The notes beneath the pieces were generated by a model. That model worked only from the letters and a program-made list of their open reading frames with translations, was not told the DNA's origin and did not search any database. A stretch of DNA of 64,000 nucleotides from Beroe forskalii (lineage: Eukaryota > Ctenophora > Nuda > Beroida > Beroidae), in assembly GCA_011033025.1 (NCBI GenBank), contig WFMF01000487.1, positions 61,810 through 125,809 on the forward strand, in the 5' to 3' direction. The translations under genes were made by a program, and so were the position numbers. Shown here one piece after another: positions 45,401 through 55,780 of the stretch (its first letter is position 1; every line of letters begins with the position of its first letter).

Positions 45401-48400
45401 GCCACGTCCCATCCATGGGACTTTTGACACATATTTGACACACTTTTCGCGCATTTATGGGACGTGGGATTTGGGCGTGGCCGAAAGTTGGAGATGGTTG
45501 GTTTGGCACTCAGGAACTCTAAAATATGTTATCTCATCATAATAATACGTTTTCAGGTCATATATCGCCTTAAATCGCCACGTCCCATCCATGGGACTTT
45601 TGACACACATTTGACACATATTTGACACAAGTCCCGTAAAACATCGCCTCAAAAAAGTAGGCGCCAAATTCAACCCCGTACACAATCACGAAAATACCAA
45701 ACATACAATTTTCTGCTATCAAATTTCATGGACATTTTATCATTTGCCGTATTATCCTCACTACCTATAAGAAATTTACTGATTTAAGGTATTCCTAAGC
45801 TGAATCGGAGTTAATACCAGAGTTTGTGTTCCTGGTCAGAACACACCTACTGACAAACGCACGCTTCTTACCAGCAAACGTGGGATGTTTGAGGGAGTTT
45901 TAGGTGCTCTTCTGGAGACCACAGGAGTGCGAATAGTAAGGGATACATCCCGAGGAGGACTGGAATCAATCTGTTTTTTCTGTGATGCTACAGTCCTTTC
46001 CAACTTTTTATAACGTTTTCCTGAAATCGATTAGTCTTAATTATAAGTTTTATCAGCCTTTATCAATACAAAATAGCCGAATTCTGCGTTCACAAGTGAT
46101 ATTGAATCCTTAACTTGATTTTATCCTAAGTGAGTAAATTTAAAATAGCAATTCGCATGGTTCCAAACTCCAAGCATATAAAATTCGGTCAGCTGCTGTC
46201 AAGATGATAACTACTTAATCAAGTATTTGTAATATCAAACTCGCCTTATCCAAGCTCTCTTTCTTCGCAATGAACAGCTTTTCATTAAGGTCTGCCTTCA
46301 TTTTGCTGAACTCTTGTCTGTGGTCGTGAACCAAGTCATCGTGCCTGATAGGAGATTATTCACGTTGTTTATTGTGTTCTATTCCAAGTAACAATTTTCT
46401 CGAAAATGCATGGATTCAGGTGCTATGGATGCAGCATACTTCTTCTCTTGGACACAGAGAGTACCAATCTCAACTCACTTGGCCTCACTTTCGTACTTCA
46501 ACTTCTTGAACATTGCTTTCCATGAGTCGAGTTGCTCGGTCGTGTTCTTCAGCTGCAACTGAACCTCCTTCAAGTCATTCCGCTGTTTCGTCAGCTCCTC
46601 AACTTGGGAGTTCAGCGTTTCTTGCATCACCTGCAGAAATTACACTAACTTATTTTGGAGTTTCTGGCATAGCATAACTATAAGTCAATAGGGAATTTTT
46701 CTATTTCTGCCAGAGAATATCTTATGAAATTATATATCAGTTATGAAAATTTGAATTTCAATTTATCAACCTTCTCGCCGATCTCGTAATTGTCGATCTT
46801 GCTGACGAGTTCTTCTCTTTCTTTCTTCATCTCCTCTAGTTCCTCGTTTGAAGGTAGGCCCTCAGCTGCCATGAGTTCTGCAGCTAGTGAAGGCATCGCT
46901 TCGAAGCTGGTATCTGCAGTGTCGTTTAGTCGAGGCAGCAAGCTTTTTCGTCTTTCTTGTCTCATTTTCTGAAACGAACAAAAGCTAATGTCAAATCAAA
47001 TAAACGGTCTCTTTTGTTGGATAAAACAGCTCATAATCACTGTAAACTGATAACAGATATTACAAGTTGATAATTGATATCGGACAATTGAAAGTAATGA
47101 GCTTGTTGACTGATAGTGTAATAATAAGGATATATGGCATCATGGTATGTGAATCGTAACCAATTTCCAAAGCCCAATGCCCAAGGCCCAAGGCACATAC
47201 CTCTAGGTCACTCTGTAGTTGATCATGTAAGTTCTGCAGGGTTTTATTCTCCGTTTGAAGCCTTACTTTTTCTTGATACTCTTTACGATACTTCTGCCTG
47301 AGGATATTTAAATATAAACAGGAATGTGCTATTGCGACGTATGTGATTATACAGATAAGATTTAGATTTCCATGTCGAGACTCGAGAACTTTGGCTCTTC
47401 AGACTTCAGAGTTTAATGGAAGTAGTACTATTTACTCAAATTGTTTACCCAGTTAGGGTTATTCAATTAGCAACTATAGAATATATGGTGGCTAAAATAA
47501 TTGGCACATTAAAGATCACATATGCTACGCAATAAGTTTTCAGTACTTTACCCCCCAATCAAGTTTACAGTATTTACAATAAGGTGAAATCATTGGAAAA
47601 CCCTCCCTCCCCCTGGCTCATTCTGAAATATGTGAACCATCCCTTACTTGGCTTCTTGATTTTCAGCATTTATCTTTTCCAACTGTATGATTTCATCTTT
47701 CAGTTTGTTGTTTTCAGATTCTCTTTCACTGAGAGCACTTTCCAAATCGCTGGCATTTTTAGCCTGAAAATAAAACCAAATTATTCCATCATAATTTGCT
47801 GACGGAACACAGTAAAGTTAAACCTGATAATAATATGTTATAATAGGGCTAAACGTGGTAAACATGGGTCATGGGATTCACCAATTATGGCATCGAATAT
47901 AGGCAGGTATATTCAACAATCAATAGAACACACGTTGTTGCATCATCATGCAGTGAAGTCTTACCATTGTCTTCATCTTGGTTATGGTTGATCTTGCTTT
48001 GTCCAAATCATTCACAAGGTCACTGTTAGAGATTTTGTAATCATCAAGTTGGAGTTTCATGGTGGACTTGTCCGCTAGCTGGTTCTAAAAAGGGGAATTA
48101 TTTTAACACCATTTGTTGTAATTTACTGCAGTATCCAAGTAGCCTAATAGTCCATCTAGTAATCTAGTATGTGACTTAAACATTACTACACTATAACCAT
48201 CAAATTTGAGAACTAGAGATGATATTGATCATTAAAAATATTTTTGAACAATAACCCCATTAAATGAGTTCACAATTAAAATTCATTCAGACCTGGCAAA
48301 CAATATGCAACTTTAGAATATAACTCTAGAACAGGGAGGGAACTAAAACCCCCCAAGAACAGGAGGGTTTTATTATGAATTTCAGATACTAGGTCTTATC

Positions 48401-49123
48401 ATGTGGGATTAGGTGTTATTATTAAATCAAGATAACACATAACATAAATCACATGTTACCAACCTCTTAATGTAGGCATAACATACTATTAAAAGTAATC
48501 TATTGTCTGTGAACACAACTTAAATCATTGTCTTACTACGTTACGTCATGGTCTAACTGGGGCCACCAATATACTAAAATTTTATCAATTATAATATACA
48601 GCTTGTCACACAATAAATACATAAATATAAAATAACAGGTGACTCAAAACTACAAAGTTCCATAGCATTTGAACCAATTTAAAATTGAGCTTAGTGTGTT
48701 TGATCTTAGTTTGTTTATTCATACCTGAAGTTGAGAATTCTCATTCTTGATCACAGTAACTTCTTCATAACACTGTTCTAAGCGTTCATTGAGCTCTTGT
48801 ATTATGGCTTCATCAGTCATATGCTGCCTTTGAAGGACAACACACTGGTCTTTCAAGCTCTGATTGAGAATTGACATGGTACAAAAAAGCAGACTCTAAA
48901 ATACATTGCCATACCCAGTACCCACTGATATTACAATTTCCATTTATCAGTAAGATTAATTAAAGGTAAGCACTAATTATGAATCATTATATTATGGCAC
49001 ATGTGAAGTAGTAGGTCAAATTTGTAAATACTTGCTGCTTGCATACATTATACTCACTTCAATATTGTCATCATCTTTATCTTCAAAATCGTTGTGTCCA
49101 AGGGATGACATTCTCCTATGCAT
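39483..49123 (-). CDS. Coiled-coil protein with basic C-terminal tail, unidentified
   Basis: Twelve exons with consistent phase give about 501 aa. Exons are 49058-49123, 48725-48859, 47965-48084, 47648-47763, 47201-47297, 46771-46968, 46479-46630, 46241-46344, 45872-46020, 40220-40308, 39814-39957 and 39483-39618. Residues 1-22 are acidic (start MHRRMSSLGHNDFEDKDDDN). From about 23 to 340 there is near-continuous heptad-like coiled coil (ELNERLEQCYEEVTVIKNEN). A break contains LLPRLNDTADTSFEAMPSLA. The last 150 residues are Ser/Thr/Pro-rich with SP/TP sites and end in a bipartite-looking basic cluster (KPKYNKKRRKL), a likely nuclear import signal. The family was not recognised; a spindle, centrosome or dynein-adaptor role is only a guess. 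The ATG at 49111 is an alternative start. Confidence 0.7.
40944..40966. repeat. 23-bp inverted repeat partner of 45622-45644
   Basis: ATGTTTTACGGGACTTGTGT plus CAA is the exact reverse complement of 45622-45644. The two copies bracket the satellite array, 4.7 kb apart. Confidence 0.85.
41163..41662. mobile_element. TIR element with TA target duplication
   Basis: The ends CCTTAGGAGGTCTATTTATA (left) and their reverse complement at 41640-41660 form terminal inverted repeats flanked by TA on both sides, as in Tc1/mariner-like MITEs. Inside, a hairpin-forming block (TGGGGATTTTT...AAAATCCCCA, then TATTTTCAACCTACCAAAA) is present twice. Size is about 500 bp with no coding frame. Confidence 0.78.
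41935..45630. repeat. ~177-bp satellite array with opposite-facing arms
   Basis: About 16 units of roughly 172-180 bp lie in one orientation (about 42746-45630), preceded by about 5 units in the other orientation (41935-42745). They meet at a palindrome, GTCCCATGAATGGGAC. Each unit contains GGGACGTGGGATTTGGGCGT, GGCACTCAGGAACTCTAAAA and TTTGACACACTTTTC. CCACGTCCCAT and ATGGGACGTGG form a hairpin in every unit. Two unit variants alternate irregularly: TTTTCCCATC with GGAGGCATATCTGG, and TTATCTCATC with CAGGTCATATATCG. The array sits in the 5.6-kb intron of the coiled-coil gene. Confidence 0.95.
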
Positions 49124-49230
49124 ATTAAATTTCTGGTGACTATTTCTAATCAATGTAACGGTAATTACCAATCCCAAGGATCAGGTGGAGTTCAAGAGTG
49201 TAATGGGTATTGAATTATTAAGATTGAGAA

Positions 49231-49790
49231 TTAATTAATATCTCTTATATAAAATCGCATTTCGTGTTTTTCTGTATGTCATGCCCCATGGCAACGCTTG
49301 CGCAATGCACGTGCAGATGAGTAGCGCGCGCTCGTTTCGGTTTAATGCTGTTTTGATTTCGGAGCTTTATACCTAACTTTTGATTGGAATGGAATTTTTT
49401 GATACGGTAAAAAGTATTTAATCAATGGGCATGGTTGGGTTTGAAATTTGCGAACTAAATGCTGCATAGCAGCATCGAGTGAGCTGTGTAATTGCAGGCC
49501 CAACGGGCCTGCTAGTCTCTAATATAAAATCGCAAATCGTGTTTCTTTGTACGTCACGCCCCATGGCAATGCGCGAGAAATGGGGGGAAATGCACGTGCA
49601 GATTAATTGCGTGTGCGTTCATTTCTGTTTAATGTTGTTTTGATTTCCGAGATTCATAACTTTTGACCTGATTGGAATTTTTTGATGCAGTAAAAAGTAT
49701 TAAGTTTAAATTTGCGAACGAGGTGCTGCGTAGCAGCGCCCAGTGAGCTGTGTAATTACAGGCCTAACGGGCCTGCTAGTCTATATATAA
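49231..49790 (+). mobile_element. Two tandem copies (~275 bp) of the GGCCC-palindrome repeat
   Basis: Copy one (about 49236-49515) and copy two (about 49516-49785) each start TATAAAATCGCA and pass a CACGCCCCATGGCAA-like segment and TTTTTTGATNCGGTAAAAAG. Both end with the palindrome GCAGGCCCAACGGGCCTGCT plus AG. A truncated third copy lies at 26270-26410. They sit about 100 bp upstream of the coiled-coil start codon and may be part of its promoter. Confidence 0.85.
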
Positions 49791-49879
49791 TGTAAGGATA
49801 AGGATCTTCAATGTTCATTGAAAATGTTAAGTTGGTGTAACAACTCATAGCTGTTATTCAAAGGGATTCCCTTAAAATT

Positions 49880-50640
49880 TGTAACCCACCCCTTTCCACT
49901 CATAACACACCCCTTTTCACTCATAAACCATCCCAATCAACTCATAACCCACCCCGATCAACTCATAACACACCCCTTTCCACTCATAACCCACCCCTTT
50001 CCACTCATAACCTAGCCCTTTCCAATCATAACCCTCCCCAATCATCTCAAACCCACCCCTTTCCACTCATAACCCACTCCAATCAACTCATAACCCACCC
50101 CTTTCCACTCATTACCCTCCCCAATCAACTCATAATCTACCCCTTTTCACTCATTACCCACCCTTTTTCACTCATAATGCACCCCTTTCCTCTCATAACC
50201 CACCCCAATCAACTCATAACCCACCCCTTTCCACCCATAACCCACCCCTTCCTACTCATAACCCACCCCAATCAAATCATAACTCACCCCTCTCCACTCA
50301 TAACCCACCCCAATCAATTCATAACCCACTCCTTTCCACTCATAGCCCACTTCAATCAACTCATACCTCACCCCAATCAAATCATAACCCACCCCTCTCC
50401 ACTCATAACCCACCCCAATCAATTCATAACCCACTCCTTTCCACTTATAGCCCACTCCAATCAACTCATACCTCACCCCAATCAACTCATAACCCACCCC
50501 TTTCCACTCATAACTCACCCCTTTCCACTCATAAGTCATAACCCAACCTGATCAACTCATAACAGACCCCTTTTTACTCATAACCCATCCCTTTTCACAC
50601 ATAACCCACCCCTTTCCACTAATAACCACCACAATCAACT
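49880..50640. repeat. 21-bp minisatellite, ~36 units, pyrimidine-rich
   Basis: Two alternating 21-base unit types recur: CCCCTTTCCACTCATAACCC and CCCCAATCAACTCATAACCC. The plus strand is almost free of G. Because 21 is a multiple of three, the array stays open in several frames, but no flanking gene structure supports translation. Confidence 0.95.
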
Positions 50641-50830
50641 CATAACCCACCCCATCACACTCCTAAGTAAGCCTATCACACCCCAAAGTAAGCCTATAAA
50701 CACACTCCTTTGCAATCCTATCACACCCCTAAGTAAGCCTATCACACACCTAAGTAAGCCTATCACACTCCTAAGTAAGCCTATCACACTCCTAAGTCAG
50801 CCTATCACACTCCTCAGTTACCCTATTAAC
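50641..50830. repeat. Second 21-bp minisatellite, adjoining the first
   Basis: About eight units of CACACTCCTAAGTAAGCCTA plus T follow directly after the first array. The period is again 21 bases, but the unit sequence is different. Confidence 0.9.
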
Positions 50831-53800
50831 CTGAAAAATATGGTAAATCTTAAAGGAAAACATGAGGGAATCCCCCAAAAAGATGTGCTTTTGGTGAGGG
50901 TTTCCCTCTCATTTTATGTGTTTCCCTTTCTTTTATTAGGGATTCCCTCATTTTTAAAGCAATTTCCTAAAAAAACCTATGTTTTACTACACCTCTTCTT
51001 GATGCTCTACTTTGTTACTGCAAGCATATTTCCGAACTCGACACTCGTAATGGCTTATTTACACAAGCATGGGTGCCTTAGTGCCGAAAAACCATAATCT
51101 TGAGTTGAAACACCCTACATTCTTCAGGATTTGCCACCAGTTTCAAGAGTAAGGTCATTTTTTGAGGGCCAGGGAAAGCCTTATCTTTTAAGACTTTCCC
51201 TTACAAAAGAGAGATTCCCTTTATTTGTGCATATAGGCCATTGTAACTTGTTTGGATCTACCTAGATCTCTGATGAAGACATCTCCACAGTATAGACCCC
51301 ATGAAAGACTATTGATGGAGTAGTTGGAAAGTTTTGTGGCTTGACTTCAACAAAGAATGTTGTATTTCTACAATGAAGATATTTCTACAATGAAAATATT
51401 TCTTACCTTTCTAACAATGAAAAGTCGAAAGGATGGATACATTGTTTATCAGGTACAATTCTGGGCTCTTTGGAGTCAAAATCACAGCCTTATTACCCAG
51501 GGCATGTTACAGCACACCTGGGTACTTTTAGCAGTTTGTCACAGTGTGCAAATAACTTTTAATGCAATGTCCCTAAAATGATACCAGAGCAGGGCATTAT
51601 GCACAGTGCCTCAACAGGTCAAGAAACCACAGTAACAATTAAACACAGTTTTAAACTTAATAACACTACTAATTACAATAAAATTTTGAGGAAGGTGCTT
51701 ATCACCAAATGGAGTTTTCTGAAGACGAGAAATAATATAATCATTTTCAATGTTGTATTCTCGAAACTGGCAGTAAACCAGCGGTGTAAAGTAGTTCTGA
51801 TTTGAATCCATTTTTGCATTCTTAGTGTTTTACTATGGGGTCTCCCTCAGTCAATGCTAAAAGCAATCAAGTTCAACACATTAACTTGATCTTCTTAGTC
51901 AACTAGATGAATAAAACAAATAAGTTTACATTTAGTAGCACATTACACCATAATTTGAACAGCTTAATTCTTTCTGGTCATATGACAATTGTGATTAAGA
52001 TTAAATTAACATACAAACATAATAACTTAAATAGTACTAAAGAAATATTAATAAGGTCAAGATATCTAATAGCACATTAAAATGCCAGCTATAGTGATTA
52101 TGGAATAGTACTAGGAATGTAGCAAACTGGACACTTAAAAAAAACCTAGGTACCTATAGCCTATATGAAACAATTACCAATATAGTGCTGAGTGGATGAA
52201 AACTGCCTTCCTATAACTAATGTTAAATAAAACAACTGTCAACATAATAATGCAAAGATATACAGATAAACTGAAAAAGACAGCAGATAATAACATAATT
52301 AATTTAATTTCTACCGAAAACTGAGTTGTGTTGCGGCTACAGGAAATACTTGTGGTAACTTGGGTACCACCTTTGGTACAACAATAATATGGAAATCAAA
52401 TTAACAATTTGAGGAAATAGGTACAGTTTGCAATAAAGTTTAACCATTTGCTGTCAGAAATAAATAGAATAATTAAAATTAAAATCATAATTTAAGATAA
52501 ATAATTTAAATTTAAATTTCAGAATAAAAAAAAAACAATTAAATAGTATTAAAGGTTTCTATGACATGGAAAATTACCCAGAATTTCTCATCATTATCTC
52601 CTATTAATCATTTATCAGAAGAAAATAACACCCTAGCTGAGTTATCAGTTTTTTGTGTGTGTATGTGTGTGTATGTGCGCTGATCAGTCAAAGGCACCTG
52701 ATCAAAAGGGTAGAAGAATGGGTTGAAGACAGTGTTTTCGACAATTTATGGCCATATAGACCCAAACTCTGGCTAAAAACTGTTTTGTGCGATGTGAAGG
52801 CATGACACCAAGTACACTAGAACCATTAAATCAACCAGTTATTAAGGTTCTTCCTCCTAGGTCCAAGTAAATTAAGATTTTTAGAGGTATTTGGAGGTAT
52901 TTTGGGATTTTCCGACCAGGGCATCTGTGGTCCCCCATTTTTTACTAGCTAAAGTTAACTTTGTACAAAATTCAAGTGTGATTAAACTAATTATCAATGA
53001 AAAAAATTAACTATGAAAACAAAAAATGCTGCTTTCAAAATTTTGCATTTTGACCAATTTCAAGCTTTAAATTTGGAACTTAAAAGCCGCGCGCATTGCT
53101 AAACACGTATTTGCTAAACACGTATATCCCTGTGTGGCTCGCGCGGCGCGCTTCCCCAGCACAGTGTGTCCCGTAGGGAAGCGCGCGGCGCGTACACACA
53201 CCTATGCGGGCTTAGGAAAACACGTATACCCCTGTGTGGCTCGCGCGGCGCGCTTCCCCAGGTGCGTACACACACCTATGCACATGCAGGCCTAGCTTAG
53301 GAACCGCGCGCACAGCGTTTTTGTCTGACGTTGACACTTGACAGACCCGTTGACAGACCCAGCGGCGCTGATTCTCAGCGGGTCGTACGATACATCGGCG
53401 GCGCGCAGATTATTGATTAAGGCGCTGGTTAGGGCAAGACGCAAGCGTACGTGCGCGTGCGTATTTCCCCTAACCAGGGGTGTCGAGCGCGTAACCAGGG
53501 CCCTGGTTAGGGCAACGTGCGTATACGCCTATACCCCTGCAGGCCAGTGACCTTGCGCGCGTACGCAATCTTATATGCTTCCATACTGGCTACCGCTAAG
53601 GTTCCCCTGGTTAAACCAGGGCAGGGGTGTCGATACGACACCCCTGGTTTAGTCAGTATAAATGATAAATAAACGGGCAATTATTTCGTTAAGAATCACA
53701 GCGCCAGACAAGATCATCATGAAACGACATTCATGATTCACTAGGGATTGAAGTTTAAGCGAGATACGAGAGAATTGTAATCAGAAGCTTCAAAATCATG

Positions 53801-54929
53801 AGATTATCGTTGTCAGCTGAGAGTGAAGGATGGAGCGGTGAAGTTTAAAATTAAACACCAAATATTTAGTTTAAATTATTTATTCTATCAAAAATAACTA
53901 TCACACATAGAAATTCATTTGCATTTTCTAAATAAACATTCGTATAGTTTTAAATTTTTAATTAATGGACTTCCAAATTTTCTACCTAAAACAAAATTAA
54001 TCTACATAATCATATAGTTGAACTTAAACCAACAACTGAACTGCAGCAACATGAACATTGAAGAATAACAAACAGCTAATCAACTGCAAATACGATCAGC
54101 GGATCAGTACTGCTTACAACTGATTTTAAAACGGTGCATAATTGTCGGTGTCCACCGCCTCGCCAATTGAATTGAAATCGAAATCTCATGTCGACGTGAT
54201 CACTTTCAATTTATTAATATTTATAAAAATTATGACCTTACCGTAACCTTAACTAATACTTTCAAGTACGTAATTAAAATCAAAGTTACATTATAAACGT
54301 AAATTTTAACGTAATAGTAATAGTATCAATCATATCAATACCAAAATCCCTAAACATTTAAAGGAGTTACAATTACATATTACTCTTGCCGTTGACTTTA
54401 ACTGTTGATTAATTTGTTTTTGTAAGCCAGATAGGCTTCGTCAAAGTTCAGAAAACTCCATCTTGTAGGTACTATGATTTTAAACCTTTTAGTTTCAAGT
54501 ACCAACGCACTTTAATATCAAATTACGTATATTATTACTATCATTGAGGGAAGGGAGAGGGTTTCAATGGATTAACGTCAAGCTAAACTTTATAATTATT
54601 GCAACAAATGCAACTAATTTAGTAACGATGACATGATGATAATGTTGACACATCTCTTAGTCTTACAATTATAGTCGCAACTTAAAACGCGGTTCATTTT
54701 TCATCGTTAATCAACATTTGCAACAATCTTTATCTTCGTTAATCTCGTCAACATATCCTAGCGCCTCCTCTCGCCTCTGCAACTACCATCTTCTCTACCA
54801 GTTTTATCAGTTCAGATCTGAGACCATTGTAGGCCGCACATTAATTCAACAGACGATCACTACTCTATTTAGCTAGAATGCAGGTAAATTGGGGGCGTTG
54901 AGCACTTGAAGTTCGCTGCGTTCACCTCA
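50831..54929. other. Intergenic 3' of the receptor gene
   Basis: This 4.1-kb spacer is mostly AT-rich with no recognised gene. It holds a GT-rich microsatellite at 52653-52680 and a CGCG-rich island at 53040-53660. The 3' UTR of the receptor gene should lie at its right end. Confidence 0.65.
53040..53660. repeat. CGCG-rich island with direct and inverted repeats
   Basis: This block is far richer in G, C and CpG than its surroundings. GTGTGGCTCGCGCGGCGCGC then TTCCCCAG is present twice (near 53133 and 53235). Inverted pairs include GCGCGCTTCCC/GGGAAGCGCGC and AGGGGTGTCGATACGACACC plus CCT. CCCTGGTTAGGGC recurs. It could be a mobile-element remnant or an unmethylated regulatory island. Confidence 0.65.
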
Positions 54930-55780
54930 TCACACTTGACGTGTTGCGTAGTCGTATGTGTTGTCAGGAGCAGGGAATGGGGGTGGAGGAGGCATGTTTC
55001 CCTGATGCATCTCCTCGTAGATCAGACTGTTTGATCGGCCGTTAGACTGCGGCAGGGCCGGGGGCTGATCTTCAGAGATGGGCTGGTAGTTGTTTCCTGT
55101 GGGGGCGTTATTAATTGGTGATCAATTGGTGTCAGCACAAGGTTTTCGCTACAGCTCCAATCTCTAAAGGAACATCACTCAATCCTGAATCTTAACCGTT
55201 GCCATTTCACCAAACGACTGCAGAAATCATTGCTGGACTGCTTCCAGCTTTATTAAGATAAAGTTACAATTATACACTCTGCAGGGCGCAGGCAGAGAAA
55301 TACACTCACCAACTCGGCTGTAGAGAGGGTTACAGGACATGTTTGGTGGCAGGTTTCCATAGGAGTTGATCATGGGAGGGGGCATGGGTGGTCTGTTCCT
55401 TGTCAGAGATTCCGAGCAGACCGACTGGCATCCGTTGCTATGACAACCGTTAGGATAGTTCCCATTGCTGTCAACAACCTTGGGAGGTGATTCCGATTGT
55501 AAAGCCTGATTATTCGTCCAGCATGAACAGAACAGCTTGGAAGATTAGGGCGATGTCGATAGTATTAGTTACCACATGTTACGTGTCCCTGTTTGTTCGC
55601 GCTCGCGCGCGCGCTTTTCGCAAAATAAGGCTCCGTAACATGGAGTTATGTCGATAGCAATAGAGAGACGCCCCGATAGTTTATCCACTTTCTTACCTCA
55701 TAAAGGTCCTCAGTCACATTCAGTGCTTGAGTTTCTGGTGGCAATCTCAGGCCACGAGCTTCTTCTTTCTTCTTGCCCTT
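54930..55780 (-). other. Cytoplasmic tail exons with Tyr and Pro motifs
   Basis: Exons 55697-55780, 55310-55505 and 54930-55096 encode the tail. Tyr sites are DLYE, NSYG, NPLYSRVG, NNYQP, LIYEEM and NTYDYA. Pro motifs are NRPPMPPPM and MPPPPPFPAP. YEEM fits a YxxM PI3-kinase SH2 site and NNYQP a YxxP-like site; these are pattern matches only. Confidence 0.75.

Noticed and set aside
42373-45685. Many open frames of 60-120 codons on both strands in the satellite
   Set aside because: They repeat with the 177-bp unit and have no splice context, no family similarity and equal quality on both strands.
46241-46244. GC-AG intron in the coiled-coil gene
   Set aside because: A GT donor four bases further (GCGA|GTTTGA) fits the phase of the next exon better.
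50177-50551. 124-codon open frame with a heptad-like repeat
   Set aside because: It is a by-product of a 21-bp minisatellite; the antisense strand is open as well and no gene structure flanks it.
53338-53550. 70-codon frame in the CGCG-rich island
   Set aside because: It follows from the lack of A/T-rich stop codons in GC-rich sequence; no family similarity was seen.
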